Assembly (NCBI GenBank): GCA_030704615.1
Contig: CM060732.1
Coordinates: forward strand, 41,459,053-41,523,052
Direction: 5' to 3'
Length of the DNA stretch: 64,000 bases
Source: Takakia lepidozioides
Lineage: Eukaryota; Streptophyta; Takakiopsida; Takakiales; Takakiaceae
The notes under the pieces are model-generated. The model did not search any database, was not told the origin of the DNA, and saw only the letters and a program-made list of their open reading frames with translations. The position numbers and the translations under genes are program-made. This document shows, piece by piece, positions 45,203-55,839 of the stretch (positions within the stretch are counted from its first letter, which is position 1; the number at the start of each line of letters is the position of its first letter).

Positions 45203-46374
45203 AGAAATGGATCTTGCCCTTTCCCGGAGTCTATTGAAAGTAGCATCCACCATAATGCTACCCGTGCTGGAGTATCAGGATTTGTACAATAATATACTGC
45301 TATCTGTTGTCGCTTTCAATGATGATCCCAGCAAATTCCAATTCAAACCTATTCCAACTGTTGCCTTGGAAACTGCCCAAGTATCCAATTGACAACTCCG
45401 GCGGTGTTTCATTCGACACGGGATGTGTATACGTGCACAGTGTAAGCAGCAATTTTGGTGCCTGTAAATTTCGAATGTGTCAGGGCGATGGTAAATTAAA
45501 AGTACTCTTGGGAGTACATGCCCATTGCCATGGACAAAAGTAGCATATTAACATAGAAATTGATGTGTTGGTTGACTGTAGATTGTCCGACCCAGTCTCC
45601 ATAAACGGAAAGGCATGTGTATATGTGCTCACTACTATTCAGAAGTACATCAATAGAGAATTTTTTTGTAGGTCGCGATCAGTACCTCAGTTCTGAGAAA
45701 CTATCCAGATACTGTATACTTCTTAATGTGGTCTTCTCTCCAGTGTCTGGCGAAAAAAGAGGTACTCCTTGTTGCTGGATCATGTGTCGCAATTGGGTGA
45801 AGGCGCATCCAGAGTTTTGTAATGTAGGGAGGAATTACTCCCATATTGCGGCCAGTAGACAAGTTAGAACTAAGCAAACTTCCAAGTGTTCTAGAAATGT
45901 ACAGTGACAGTTGTTTATGATCAAAGTGACATTTGGAAGATTCTGATTTTCGCGAGCTGTTTATTTGTGGTGGGGAATATGGGTCAAAGACAGTTTGTTG
46001 TGTGCTAGAGCATCCCGCTAGAGCATCCCACAGAGCTCTTCTAATGAGGAAATCTGAAGTTGAATGTGGCATTTGCATGTAATGAGGCTAAAGGGAATTG
46101 TAGACCTCCATATGTAAAAGCAATATGCTTGAGGAGTTCTTGGTAGATACAATAATATCCAAGTCTACAGGTATTGCTAAAGGGCGTCTAGTTGAAAGTT
46201 TAGTATGCTTGCATATACTTCTAGTTGAGTGCCTGTTGTTCTTGCCTATGCTGCAGCAAAGGGAAGTGGTGTCTAGACCATATATATCATGAGGAACCTC
46301 TACTATTGCATTAGGGATACTTTTGGAGCATGAAGAATATTCTATCAATGGTCAAAGGACAATGCAGATGATAA
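45203..46374. other. Intergenic stretch, nothing firmly assigned
   Basis: Short frames only. A segment at about 46325-46385 (agcatgaagaatattctatc and onward to gcagatgataaat) is repeated with changes at about 51560-51608. No gene recognised. Confidence 0.35.
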
Positions 46375-46540
46375 ATTTTTGTAGCCTCAACCCCCTTTCA
46401 TTTATGGGCCATGAGGCTACAGGACGATCAAAGCCCAGACACACCGTCACGAACAATGCCACACACGGGGCAGGGCAGCGGGTTTGCCGAACCACCAGGG
46501 CGGTACACCGTGCACTTACCAGCTGAGCTACCAGCCTATA
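46375..46540 (-). mobile_element. tRNA-derived SINE-like element
   Basis: On the minus strand a pol III box A (TAGCTCAGCTGG at 46519-46530) is followed about 25 bp later by a box B-like GGTTCGGCAAACC (46481-46493). The acceptor stem does not close, so this is not a functional tRNA. The body continues about 100 bp to an A/T-rich end. This pattern fits a tRNA-derived SINE; no second copy was found in the window. Confidence 0.5.
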
Positions 46541-46862
46541 GTTGTTTCCAGGCCGGTTTCCCATTCGTTTCCTAAGTATCAAGCTAAAACCTTGGCAGTC
46601 TCTTCCTGGTCGTGGGAAATTCCAGAGGCAACCTAAGAAGGTCATGTAACCAGGTTTGAAGAGCCATGGAATGAGGGTGTCGTTGTCTGGTGCAGTCATG
46701 TGCACTCCCAAAAATCAACTAGCTTTCTTGTGATGAAATTGGAGTTAGTCACAAACAATCCTTACTATCCATGAGAGGCTGGATGCTGCAAAAGGTCCAC
46801 ATGAGATGGTACAAAAACTTCCATCGATTGGAGAAGTGTTCTTTGTTACAGGAAAAGGACAT
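46541..46862 (+). pseudogene. Duplicated scrap of the downstream C2/lipase gene
   Basis: 46550-46650 matches the exon 1 region near 56030-56142 (ccattcgttt, then aagtatcaagctaaaacctt and ggcagtctcttcc). The next bases jump to sequence equivalent to 56819-57033 in intron 1 (gccatggaatgaggg, ctggtgcagtcatgtgcact), ending at the exon 2 acceptor. About 675 bp between these points are missing. It is a deleted genomic duplicate without coding capacity. Confidence 0.85.
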
Positions 46863-47389
46863 CTCTTGGAGTCGTTAATTCTGCCCCAAAATTTACGTTC
46901 TTTGAGGCAGCTGGAGAGAAATAAGGGCAATGGCTTCTCTGTCTCCTCAAGGGAAAGGAAACAAATCCATCTTTGTCGCGCCCATTGGTGCTGTTGTGAC
47001 TGCTGCCGCTCTCTGGCTGTGAATTTTAGGCTTGACATCCATGTTTCCTGGTGGGAAAAAATCGTGGACCCCTTTTCTTTAAAGAAGTGCTTGGGGCTAG
47101 GCACGCAACACCCTCTGAGATTTTGGATGCTGAATCTGCCTGCGCCAGACCCTTCAAACTCGAGACCACATTTTCACCTCACAACCTTGTTGACAAGGTT
47201 GCAATCTCCATTTGCTCTGTGACCCACTGGTCTGGTCCAGCCAGTTTGATTCAACCTAAATCATTGTGCAAAACAGACTTGACCTGTTCTCTACTGTAAT
47301 TCTATATTTCCGGATGTCATCGTGGACCTGTTTCCCTTTTGAAGCACAACAGGAACAGGCTCACTGAAGTAACTACACATCAGAGGTAC
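46863..47389. other. Unassigned; partly LINE-like
   Basis: Contains short open frames. The right part (from about 47050) may be more of the LINE family B copy that follows, but I cannot align it confidently. Confidence 0.3.
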
Positions 47390-47790
47390 TTGGAAGTTGG
47401 AAGTCAGTGACGCCGTTGCATGGCAGCTTGCTCATCCTCAGCGGTGGACCGGCAGATGGATAAGCGCAAATTGCAATGTGCTGAACACCTTTGTGCTGCT
47501 TGTGCTGGACAATGCAGGCTGGAAATAGAGACTGAGAACATTTTGTGGGCTGTCCTCTAGGAGCTACTACAAAATCTAAAGCTATTTGGAGACATCCAAC
47601 CCTAACAGAGGTTTCCCCATGACAAGGATCAGAGTTGCCTTGCGGCATCTCTACATGAGGCTCCCCGCCTTAGAGAATCGAAGTAGGGGTTTTCAAGTTG
47701 AGGTGGCTGGTTGTGGGGGGGCCCACTTTCCTAGTTTCTGCATTTCTTTGTCCCATAAGCTCTTTTGAGCTTCCTGTGGATGTTTGACTG
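47390..47790 (+). mobile_element. LINE family B 3'-end fragment
   Basis: The frame around 47488-47545 reads LCAACAGQCRLEIETENI, matching the zinc-knuckle region LCPACTGRSREIETEEHFFF of the copy at 62870-63425. Later pieces match its tail (SCLAASLHEAP). The 3' UTR words cccataagctctt and gagcttcctgtggatg are shared too. Frameshifts and stops are present. Confidence 0.75.
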
Positions 47791-48847
47791 TGTAAGTTGT
47801 CACATCTGTGTCCAGCTATACGGCTCAAGCGACAATTGATGCAGGAATGAACCTGATGCTTGGAATTTCTGGACAGAGCTCCCGTATATCCTCTCTCAAT
47901 CCAGTTCCTTTTCAGTTGTTGTTGGCTGTTTGTTTGCTTGTTTATATTGCCTGGTCTGAGAAGCTTCTAACGCTGCGACACTGTGACCCTCCTTGGCTCT
48001 TGGGGTGAATCTGTGCATCAGATTTGAGAGTTTGATAAACATCTTTTATGGAAATTTGTGAGAGATTGAAGTTGATCAATGAAGCAAAGAAGTTTTCGCG
48101 AAACTTGTAATTTTTCACCCCTAGAGAGCTCTACTATCTTGGAGCATGCAGACATTCTTATTGTTAATAACTAAACAAAGCTCACACCAGAACGTAGTCC
48201 TTCATTGCAAGCAGAGAGAGACAAAAACACAAAGAGATTCGCACATGCCTCGCTGCAAAAGATAGATACTCAGCAGGACATTAAAACCCTCATAAGGCCA
48301 TATGCTAAGGGCCCAGGGGCCTGGCACTGCCTGTCTACACATATTTTTATTCTGAAAACAAATCAATATATTTTCATTGACTCTTAGACATCGAACTTGA
48401 ATTCATTAAATTAAACTTCAGGCTCCACTATCGGTAGGATAGCTTCACCAGTAGTCTTCGCCTCTCCAGGAGGGTTCGTCATCTGGTTTGCCATAGCTCT
48501 AAGCCCCTACGAGCTTAACCCCAAGATGCTTAGCTAGATAGGTTCCCAGTAGCAGCTAATGGACCTCTGTCCCTTCTCTGCAGCTTCTGTAACCTCCTGG
48601 GAGTGTAACGGGTCCAGGCTTTTTACAACAAGCGTAAGTGTATCCCTCTCTGCCACTATCTCCTGGGGGGGTGGCGGCAAGACCCGTCGTGCTGCCTCGG
48701 CGGGTACGCAGCTACGGCCTCATGAAGGTGTGGTTGATGCGGACTCCCATTTCCAGCATTTGTTTTTTTGTATCCACGGAAGCTAAGTAGATAAAACAGA
48801 ATTTTTTTTCAGGGCCTGAGTTGTACACGTTCACGATTTCGAACTCG
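47791..48847. other. Unassigned stretch
   Basis: No recognisable gene or element. A GC-rich island at about 48655-48730 is the only compositional feature. Confidence 0.35.
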
Positions 48848-49186
48848 TCACTGTGGTAGTACGTTTCCATGATGAAGTGCATTGTGAGCTTGTAACTTCA
48901 AGTAAAGAGAGAGGTAGTCCGGGGATGCCAGCAGGTCAACGGCCTTTTCAATTTTACCTTGCAGCTTGATCCCGGAAGCCATCTCCATAACAAAGGCCCT
49001 GTTGCCCTTGAGCAGTGCAATCCCGTCAGTGGCCGGGTTTAGCAGCTCGACCTTGAGTAATCCTAACCACAATTTGTTGGCATGCTTGGTGTATGCTGTG
49101 ATTGGGGAGTGCAAAACAATCCCCAAGGGGATGTTCATATCTGCGAACCTTTTCTTTGCACAGTACAGGGCCTGTTCCTTGGGCAT
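48848..49186 (-). other. Unrecognised minus-strand ORF, 112 codons
   Basis: An intact frame reading KKRFADMNIPLGIVLHSPIT, NKLWLGLLKVELLNP and GIALLKGNRAFVMEM with a basic/hydrophobic alternation. The pattern recalls nucleic-acid-binding ORF1 or gag-like proteins of plant retroelements, but I cannot name it. No flanking RT or LTR is visible. Confidence 0.35.
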
Positions 49187-49199
49187 GTCTGTATCCTTA

Positions 49200-50430
49200 A
49201 CCCTATTTTAACTAATTCTGGACTTTTGGCTTAAATCCGGACCAAACTTAATATATATTTGAATTAAAATTAATTCAAATGTTAATAATATCTTGGACAG
49301 TAATGTGTGATTGAACTTTGTGAAATTACAAGTGATGTCATACTTGCTACATATTGTAACATATAAGATGTCCATTTGACATTGAAGTGCTTGTGAAGTT
49401 GTAGTACTGAACAATTCATTGAACGTCCACTGGGAAGTCAAATGATGTAATATTACATTATGTAATCACGATAAACAAATGTGTCGAATCGAACATGGGG
49501 TAGATTCATAGTACTCTACCATACTTGATATAAGTTGATAGTAATTTTGATTGAATCTTCATGTTGACAAGCACAATATTCATAGACAATGTCATTGGAA
49601 TGATGTTTTGGGTGTGAGAAGGGCAGTAAAATATTAAAATAACTTGAAACATTATGAAGATGACCTACTAGGGTAGTAAAATAAGGTTTGGGGTGTAACT
49701 AGATATATTAAGTGCAATAAGGTCCAAGTTTGTGGTGACTCGGAGAAGGGTTTAGGGTTTTAAAGGGTTTAGGATAGAAAGAGATAAACAAATATGGACG
49801 ACTCACCTCTGTAGAATATAAAAATGTAAGGGGAATTTGATATCCATGTAATCATTCTATCATACGTTATCCAACAAAATTAAAGAAAACATTAAAAGAG
49901 AATGATACAAATTTTATAAGAGGTAACATGGTAGTACAATAAGGTTTGGAGTTTAAGTAGGATACTACACTAAGGTTTTTGGTATATGGTAAAAGTAATG
50001 GTTTAGGGTGCTAAGGGTCACGCTTAAGCTTGGGGTAAGGATTAAGGCCAAGGTAAAGGAAAGGGTAAGGACCTAGGATTTGGATTTAGGGTAGTTCAAA
50101 AGGACAAACAAATATGGAAGACTCACACATGGTAGTACAATAACTTGGTTTGGAGTGTAAGTAGGGTAGTACACTAACTTGGTTTTTGGTATATGGTAAG
50201 AGTAACGGTTTAAGGTAGTAAGTGTCAGGCTTAAGCTTAGGATAAGGATTGAAGGCCAGGGTAAGGGTTTAGGGTTTGGATTTATGGTAGTACTTTTGGT
50301 ATATGGTAAGAGTAATGGTTTAGGGTACTAAGTGTCCGGCTTAAGCCTATGGAAGGATTAAGGGAAGGGTAAAACGAAGGGTAAAACGAAGGGTAAGGAT
50401 TTAGAGGTGATGGTAAAGGTATAAATGAAC
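49200..50430 (+). repeat. AT-rich block with telomere-like degenerate repeats
   Basis: Three units (about 49930-50040, 50130-50237 and 50286-50346) share ggtagtac, tttggtatatggtaa, gtaatggtttagggt and cttaagc in order, spaced 100-200 bp. Many ggtttagggt/gggtttagg words resemble the plant telomere unit TTTAGGG but never form a clean array. No coding content. Confidence 0.6.
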
Positions 50431-50488
50431 AAACAAATATGGAAGACTCGTACTCACTAGAATTTGGTGTGTATAATTATGGTATAGG

Positions 50489-51330
50489 GGTTTTTTGACA
50501 TGGCATACTGGCCTTGTGTGGCCCATTTAGACATCAAAAAACTACTAGAAAAGGGGGCACAAACAGTGTGCATTGACGCACATTGTTTGGTGCTTCCAAC
50601 CATGGGGTTTTTTGACATGGCATACTGGCCCTGTGTGGCCCATTTAGACATCAATAAACAAGCATAAAGAGGAGCACAAACAGTGTGCTTTGAAGCACAT
50701 GTTTGGTGCTTCCAATTAGGGGTTTTTTGACATGGCATACTGGCCCTGTGTGGCCCATTTGGACATCAAAAAACAGGCTGAGAGAGGGGCACAGACAGTG
50801 TGCATTGCCGCACACTCTTTGGTGTTTCCAACCACGGGTGTTTTGAACATGGTACACTGGCCCTGTGTGGCACATTTAGACATCAAACATGGCCCATTTT
50901 TAAATCAAAAAACAGGCTGAGAGGGGTGCACAAACGGTGTGCGTTGACGCACACTGTTTGGTGCTTCCAACTTTGGGTGTTTTCAACTCGGCACACTGGC
51001 CCTGTGTGGCCCATTTAAACATCATAAAACAGCTGGAAAAGGGGGGCACAAACAGTGTGCGTTGACGCACACTGTTTGGTGTTTCCAACAACAGGTGTTT
51101 TGAACTTAGCACACTGGCCCTGTGTGGCACATTTAGACATAAAAAACAATCAGAAAGGGCGCACAAACAGTGTGCGTTAACGCACACTGTTTGTTTCTTC
51201 CAATTAGGGATATTTTGAACATGGCATACTTGCCCTGTGTGGCCCATTTTGAAATCAGAAAACAGGCACAGAGGGGGGCACAAAATAGTGGGGATTGCCG
51301 ACACTATTTGGTGCTTTCAACTGCGGGTGT
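50489..51330 (+). repeat. Satellite array, ~115-bp unit, seven copies with internal hairpin
   Basis: The core actggccctgtgtggccca recurs at about 50506, 50624, 50739, 50856, 50995, 51113 and 51228 (spacing 118, 115, 117, 139, 118, 115). The 139 spacing reflects a small internal duplication at about 50880-50905. Most units include a near-perfect palindrome; the best has arms aaacagtgtgcgt and acgcacactgttt around a 2-base centre (about 51048-51075 and 51167-51192). Open frames through it are by-products of the repeat. Confidence 0.92.
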
Positions 51331-52580
51331 TTCACTTGAAGCCCGGGCTACAGAATCTTTGTCCCAGGCTTTGAAATGTTATCTCGGGCCAAGAATCTCA
51401 GTCCGGGGCTAGGGAATATTGTCCCGGGCTTTGGCATGCCCGCTGTTCTGGCCTTTTGGGGCTTCCGTAGTTATGAGGTGACCGGACATAGGCACTATAA
51501 CGGTCATAGGCATGTTTATCCTTAGGGAAAAGACAAAGAGAAAGGCCAAGGGCAGCATGAAGAGCATATTCTATGAATGCTCAAAGAACAATGCAGATGA
51601 TGAATAGTTTTGACAGACTGTGGCTGCCAAAGGATCATAGAAAGGCACAGACGGTACCTTTGAGAAGTTTTTTTTGGGAGTAAAACCTTGGTCTACTGGT
51701 CTGAGTTTGGCGTACTTCCATCCTTGGTTTCCCAAGAAGAGGAAGGCTGTGTGTAAAGCGTCCATAGTCCATAACGTACAGGAGCTGAGAATCTGCAAGT
51801 TGAGAGAGCAACATACAGTGGAAGTAAATGTGACCTCTGCAGGCAGGCAATGTTCGTTTGTGATTACATATGATTAAGGTAGTTATACCCAAATGTGAGC
51901 GTTTAAGCAGATATGCCCATACAATTGGTGCAGTAAGGGGAAAAATTATATGACTAGATTAGCAATTGAACAAACAGCTTGTGGTATGAATTGCATGAAT
52001 TTTGGACGAAGTGGCTAATTGATATATATTATCAAAGTGGCAGGGCACAAAAATGCTATGCCTGAGCTATAGAGGGTACCATAACTCACTGAAATATTAT
52101 CTAATATGAAGCCTACATGTGACCTGATATGCACGAGATGTGCACTTGAAATGGCCCCTACACATCAACTACTACACCCAATAACTCACCCAACAGCTCG
52201 GCCCACAAGAGCAAAAGGTATCCTATGGTGCAGTAGCGAAATAAAGGAGATCGGATGCATGAACTCCAGTAAGCCCTTGGGAAATCGTGAATGTGTGCCA
52301 AATGGTCAATCCTGCATGTAAAGTGGACCCCACTCTCCTAGATTTGGATTCTTATTTAAGCACGTAGTGATCCAAAGTGTGCCAAACTGCGTGCTTTTCC
52401 AGCCTGAAACCTCACCTCTCGCTGCACTAATTTGGACCATCCAAGTGTCACAGGCCACGCTATTGTTCTCCCGCCACCACCTTGATTCCTCCCGCCATCT
52501 CTGTCGCCTCCCAGCAACTCCTTCCCACCATGGCCCGCCATGACAGCAACTCACTCTACAACAGGTGGTCCCGAACCTGG
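51331..52580. other. Unassigned stretch between satellite and transposase
   Basis: 51331-51440 has four irregular copies of a short gcccgggct/gtcccgggct word. The rest shows no gene. The 3' flank of the transposase remnant lies at the right end. Confidence 0.4.
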
Positions 52581-54262
52581 TTAATGCGCCCATGGCACTC
52601 CTACGACCTGCAGATGACTTGTGTCTTCCCCTCGGGCCTTTGCCCGACGTTTAGCAATAGCAATTTTTTGATTGTGTTTACAGATTGGTGGAGCCCACCC
52701 GCACAATGGGGCGATCCATGCATGCTTGGGGGTAGGGTTGTTTGCTTTGATTGCTGCATGCAGACGTTCTCCTGCCTCGCTGCAGGCTCGTGCCGACCAC
52801 TTGGCGTCAAAGGCCCTCCTGGCCAGTCGCTCTTGTGTTCGGGCCTTCTTAAGAGCATCTTTCTCGATCTTCTCGGCTGCCCGCTTTGCTTTACCTTGCA
52901 GGGTCTCATCTTTTTTCTGCTCACGAGCTTGGGTTGCTTCTTCTTTTAGTCTCACTTTTTGCTCTAGTGCTTCCAAGTATACATCAGATGTCATTATAAT
53001 TGACTTGATGTAGTCTATAATAGGTTCATCTCCTGATGCTCTTACCCTTCGATTGACTGCAGGAGCCTCTGGGAGCGTCAAGAATCGGGAGATTGATGAA
53101 GGGACCTCTGGTTGGCTAAGAACCATCTCCCAGTCTGCGTCATCATCAAGCTGCACTAAGGACTCCTGGCTACTGCGAAAGTGTGACTGGTTGTCATCGC
53201 CCCTTTCCTGGTCATTGCGCCCATCCTCATCTGGCTCTTCGACCACCACAAAGTAGTGGTGGTGATTCTTTTGTATGCTGGGCACATGGTTGCCCAACAC
53301 CTCTTCCACATGAAGGGCAGAAAGTACGTCTTCTACCTCCCCCTCAGGTGTATCCTCGTCCATTGATTCTGGCCTGATCTCCTCGGCATGCAGGTCTGGT
53401 GTCCCCGGCCCTGAGAAACATTCTATCGGCCCCATCTTTCCTGCCATGGCTTCTGGATTCAGAGGCCAGATCCCAGAGGTCTTGAATCCCTTGGCAATGT
53501 TGGTAGGGGTTAGTCCTTTTTTCAATGCAAGGGAGACCCATTGGGCCATATCTTCTTTCAACGCTCCTCTTCTTTTATGTGCCATGGTCCAAACATCTCT
53601 ATATTTCCTGAAGGCAGTCTTAAAGGGCTTGAACACTGCCACATCAAGGGGCTGGAGTGCATGGGATGTGTGGGAAGGAAGTGTAATGACATCAAGTCCT
53701 ACTGATCTTGCTTGCTTGACAACGTCTAGGGTGACGTGTGAGTTGTGACCATCCAGAATTAGCAAAATGCCTGTTTGTGACGGTAATGTCATTGCCCATT
53801 GCCTTTGCTGATTCCAAAAAATATGATATCCACTTGTGAAACAATATTGCAGTCATCCATGCTTTTCTTTGCATTGCCATTGTTGCTCCAGATTCACATT
53901 TGTGAATGTAATTGCGACGAAATCTTTTCCCTTTGAATATGTAGAAGTTTGGGATGTAACTTCCTGCAGCATTCATGCAGGTGAGGACGCTCAGCCATTC
54001 CCTTTGATCTGGTGTTATAGAATGAACAGATCTGGATCCGGTCTTGGCCAACAGAACAACACCTCCGTTTCGCCCAGCTCCCCGGACTCGTCACAATTCC
54101 ATATCCTTGTTGGCCCATAGTTGTGCTTCTCATACATCAGTTTCAGATTAGCATAGAACGTCTTTACGTTCTCTGGACATAGTCCCTTGGCCCTCCCAGT
54201 TTCTAGTCCTTGAGCTACTCTCAATGAAAGATGTGGATGTCGTGACCTGAACCATCTCACCC
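52581..54262 (-). pseudogene. Pogo/CENP-B-type transposase, DDE and C-terminal part
   Basis: Minus-strand frames read in order WFRSRHPHLSLRVAQGLETG, MYEKHNYGPTRIWNCDESG, then after a frameshift AKTGSRSVHSITPDQREWLS, TCMNAAGSYIPNFYIFKGKR and KWISYFLESAKAMG, and after another shift GILLILDGHNSHVT, DVITLPSHTSHALQPLDVAV and IAKGFKTSGIWPLNPEAM. DESG and LDGHNSH carry the expected DDE-superfamily acidic residues. The 403-codon 3' frame (52581-53792) is open and ends in a basic coiled-coil tail. Two frameshifts and the misplaced N-terminal half make it inactive. Confidence 0.9.
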
Positions 54263-54279
54263 ACCCCCAGCCCGGGATT

Positions 54280-54795
54280 CAGGTGGGCCAAGCCCAAGAT
54301 CAAGTTGAATTTCAGGTGGACCAAGGCCAACGTCAACCAAATCTGTAGTACAGCTAGACCAGACAACAACATTGCCAGAGACAAATACTGAAGGACCTGC
54401 CGACATTAACACTCTTCGATCTAATGGACCTGCTACGCGTGGGGGCCGCCCAAGGAGAGGGAGGAGGCCTCTCAAGAATGGAAACTGGACTGATGAACAG
54501 TTGCGAGGTGTCATGGCTGCCGTTGACCGTGGAGACAACATCAGATCCGCAGCAAGGATGTTTTGAAGTGCCTGCAACAAGTCTGAGAAACCACGTTTAT
54601 GGCGTTACTACCAGTAGGAAGAGAGGCAACAAAGGGACATTAAACGCCAAGGAAGAAGCTGAACTAGTCCAGTATATTGAAAAAATGCAAGATATCGGGC
54701 ATCCCTTGACACTAACTCAACTACGTCTGAAGGTGGCTGAAGTTACGCAAGAGAGAGTCACACCTTTCACAAATGGGAATCCTCTCCCTGGCCCC
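54280..54795 (+). pseudogene. Same transposase, N-terminal HTH part in inverted orientation
   Basis: Plus-strand frames read GGRPRRGRRPLKNGNW, TDEQLRGVMAAVDRGDN and IRSAARMF, then after a one-base shift EVPATSLRNHVYG, NAKEEAELVQYIEKMQDIGH and VTQERVTPFTNGNP. This is the psq/CENP-B helix-turn-helix half that should lie directly before RWFRSRHP of the minus-strand half. The two halves are head to head, about 20-110 bp apart. Confidence 0.88.
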
Positions 54796-55009
54796 ACTGG
54801 AAATTTTCAAGGCCATCATCCTCACTTTGACCTCCATCATTTGCATGTTTATACCTTTCATTGTATCCATCATCTGAGTCACTTGTGAGTGGTTGGCTAC
54901 TGATCTGCGTTCCAACGCTATCATCAGCTACCTCGGTATCTGGCAACAATCGAAAGCTTGGCTAGGCCTGAAATTCAAGTCCATCGCTGTTGCACACTCC
55001 TCACTCATG

Positions 55010-55243
55010 ACTATACACTTAGTAATAAACTAGATTAATTGAAGTGTAAACTAAGCCAATCTTCAAACTATGCTCCCTGCACATGAATTAGTAATAATGT
55101 ACTGGATTAACTGAAGTGTAAACTAATGGGATTCCAATCTCCAAACTATGTTCCCTGCACATCAATCAATAGTAATGGACTGGATTAACTGAAGTGTAAA
55201 TCAATGCTGAGCCAATCTCCAAACTATGCTCCCTGCACATGAA
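55010..55243 (+). repeat. Three tandem copies of a ~77-bp unit
   Basis: The words taactgaagtgtaaa, caatctccaaactatg and tccctgcacatgaat recur at about 77-bp spacing (ends near 55090, 55167 and 55245). They are moderately diverged. The following sequence to 55839 has no recognised content other than the likely promoter of the C2/lipase gene. Confidence 0.8.
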
Positions 55244-55839
55244 TGAGAACTTGTAGTTGCGAAGTTGTGTGCAATAGTCGTAATGAAGTTATACATGCAG
55301 GCAGAGTGAATGGAACCCTGTGAATTTGAAATTGAGCAGCCGCCAAGGCATTTTAAAAAAACAAATCAGAGCATATCTGATCAATCCTAAACCCCATGCA
55401 GAGTTAATTAGAATAACAACGTGCATACATTAGCACTCAGCTTTATTAATACGCCTCCATTTGGCAAATACGCTGGTCACAATATTCAGTACGTTTTTGT
55501 TCACCTAACAAAGCACCATGGGGCCCACAATGCCCGTGAAGGAACCTAAATCAGCCCGTTGGCAGTAAGGCCGCCATTCAAGGGCAGGCAAAACCACTTT
55601 ACACCCCAAAAATAGGGGTCCATTTTGAGACCTGCTCATATTTGGGTGTTTCTACCTTAGCGATGATTTGAAGGTGGTGGAAGAAGTAGTCAGAAGTCAG
55701 CCCCGTGGAGTGTTGCTAGTGGTGGGGGGCTCTTTACTTGCGTGCACGCCTACCAGGCTCGTATCCCACACCCCTCGGAGTGCCATGGCGAGTCTGGATT
55801 CAGGTTTATGACAACTCCTGCACACATCTGACAGAATTC
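55244..55839. other. Upstream flank of the C2/lipase gene
   Basis: No gene recognised. The open frame entering the first exon extends upstream to 55738 but contains no earlier in-frame ATG. Confidence 0.4.

Noticed and set aside
46481-46540. Functional tRNA gene on the minus strand
   Set aside because: Box A and box B are present, but the acceptor stem does not pair and the anticodon arm is not formed.
50457-51304. Overlapping ORFs through the 115-bp array
   Set aside because: They arise from the repeat period and repeat the same peptide; there is no evidence of a protein.
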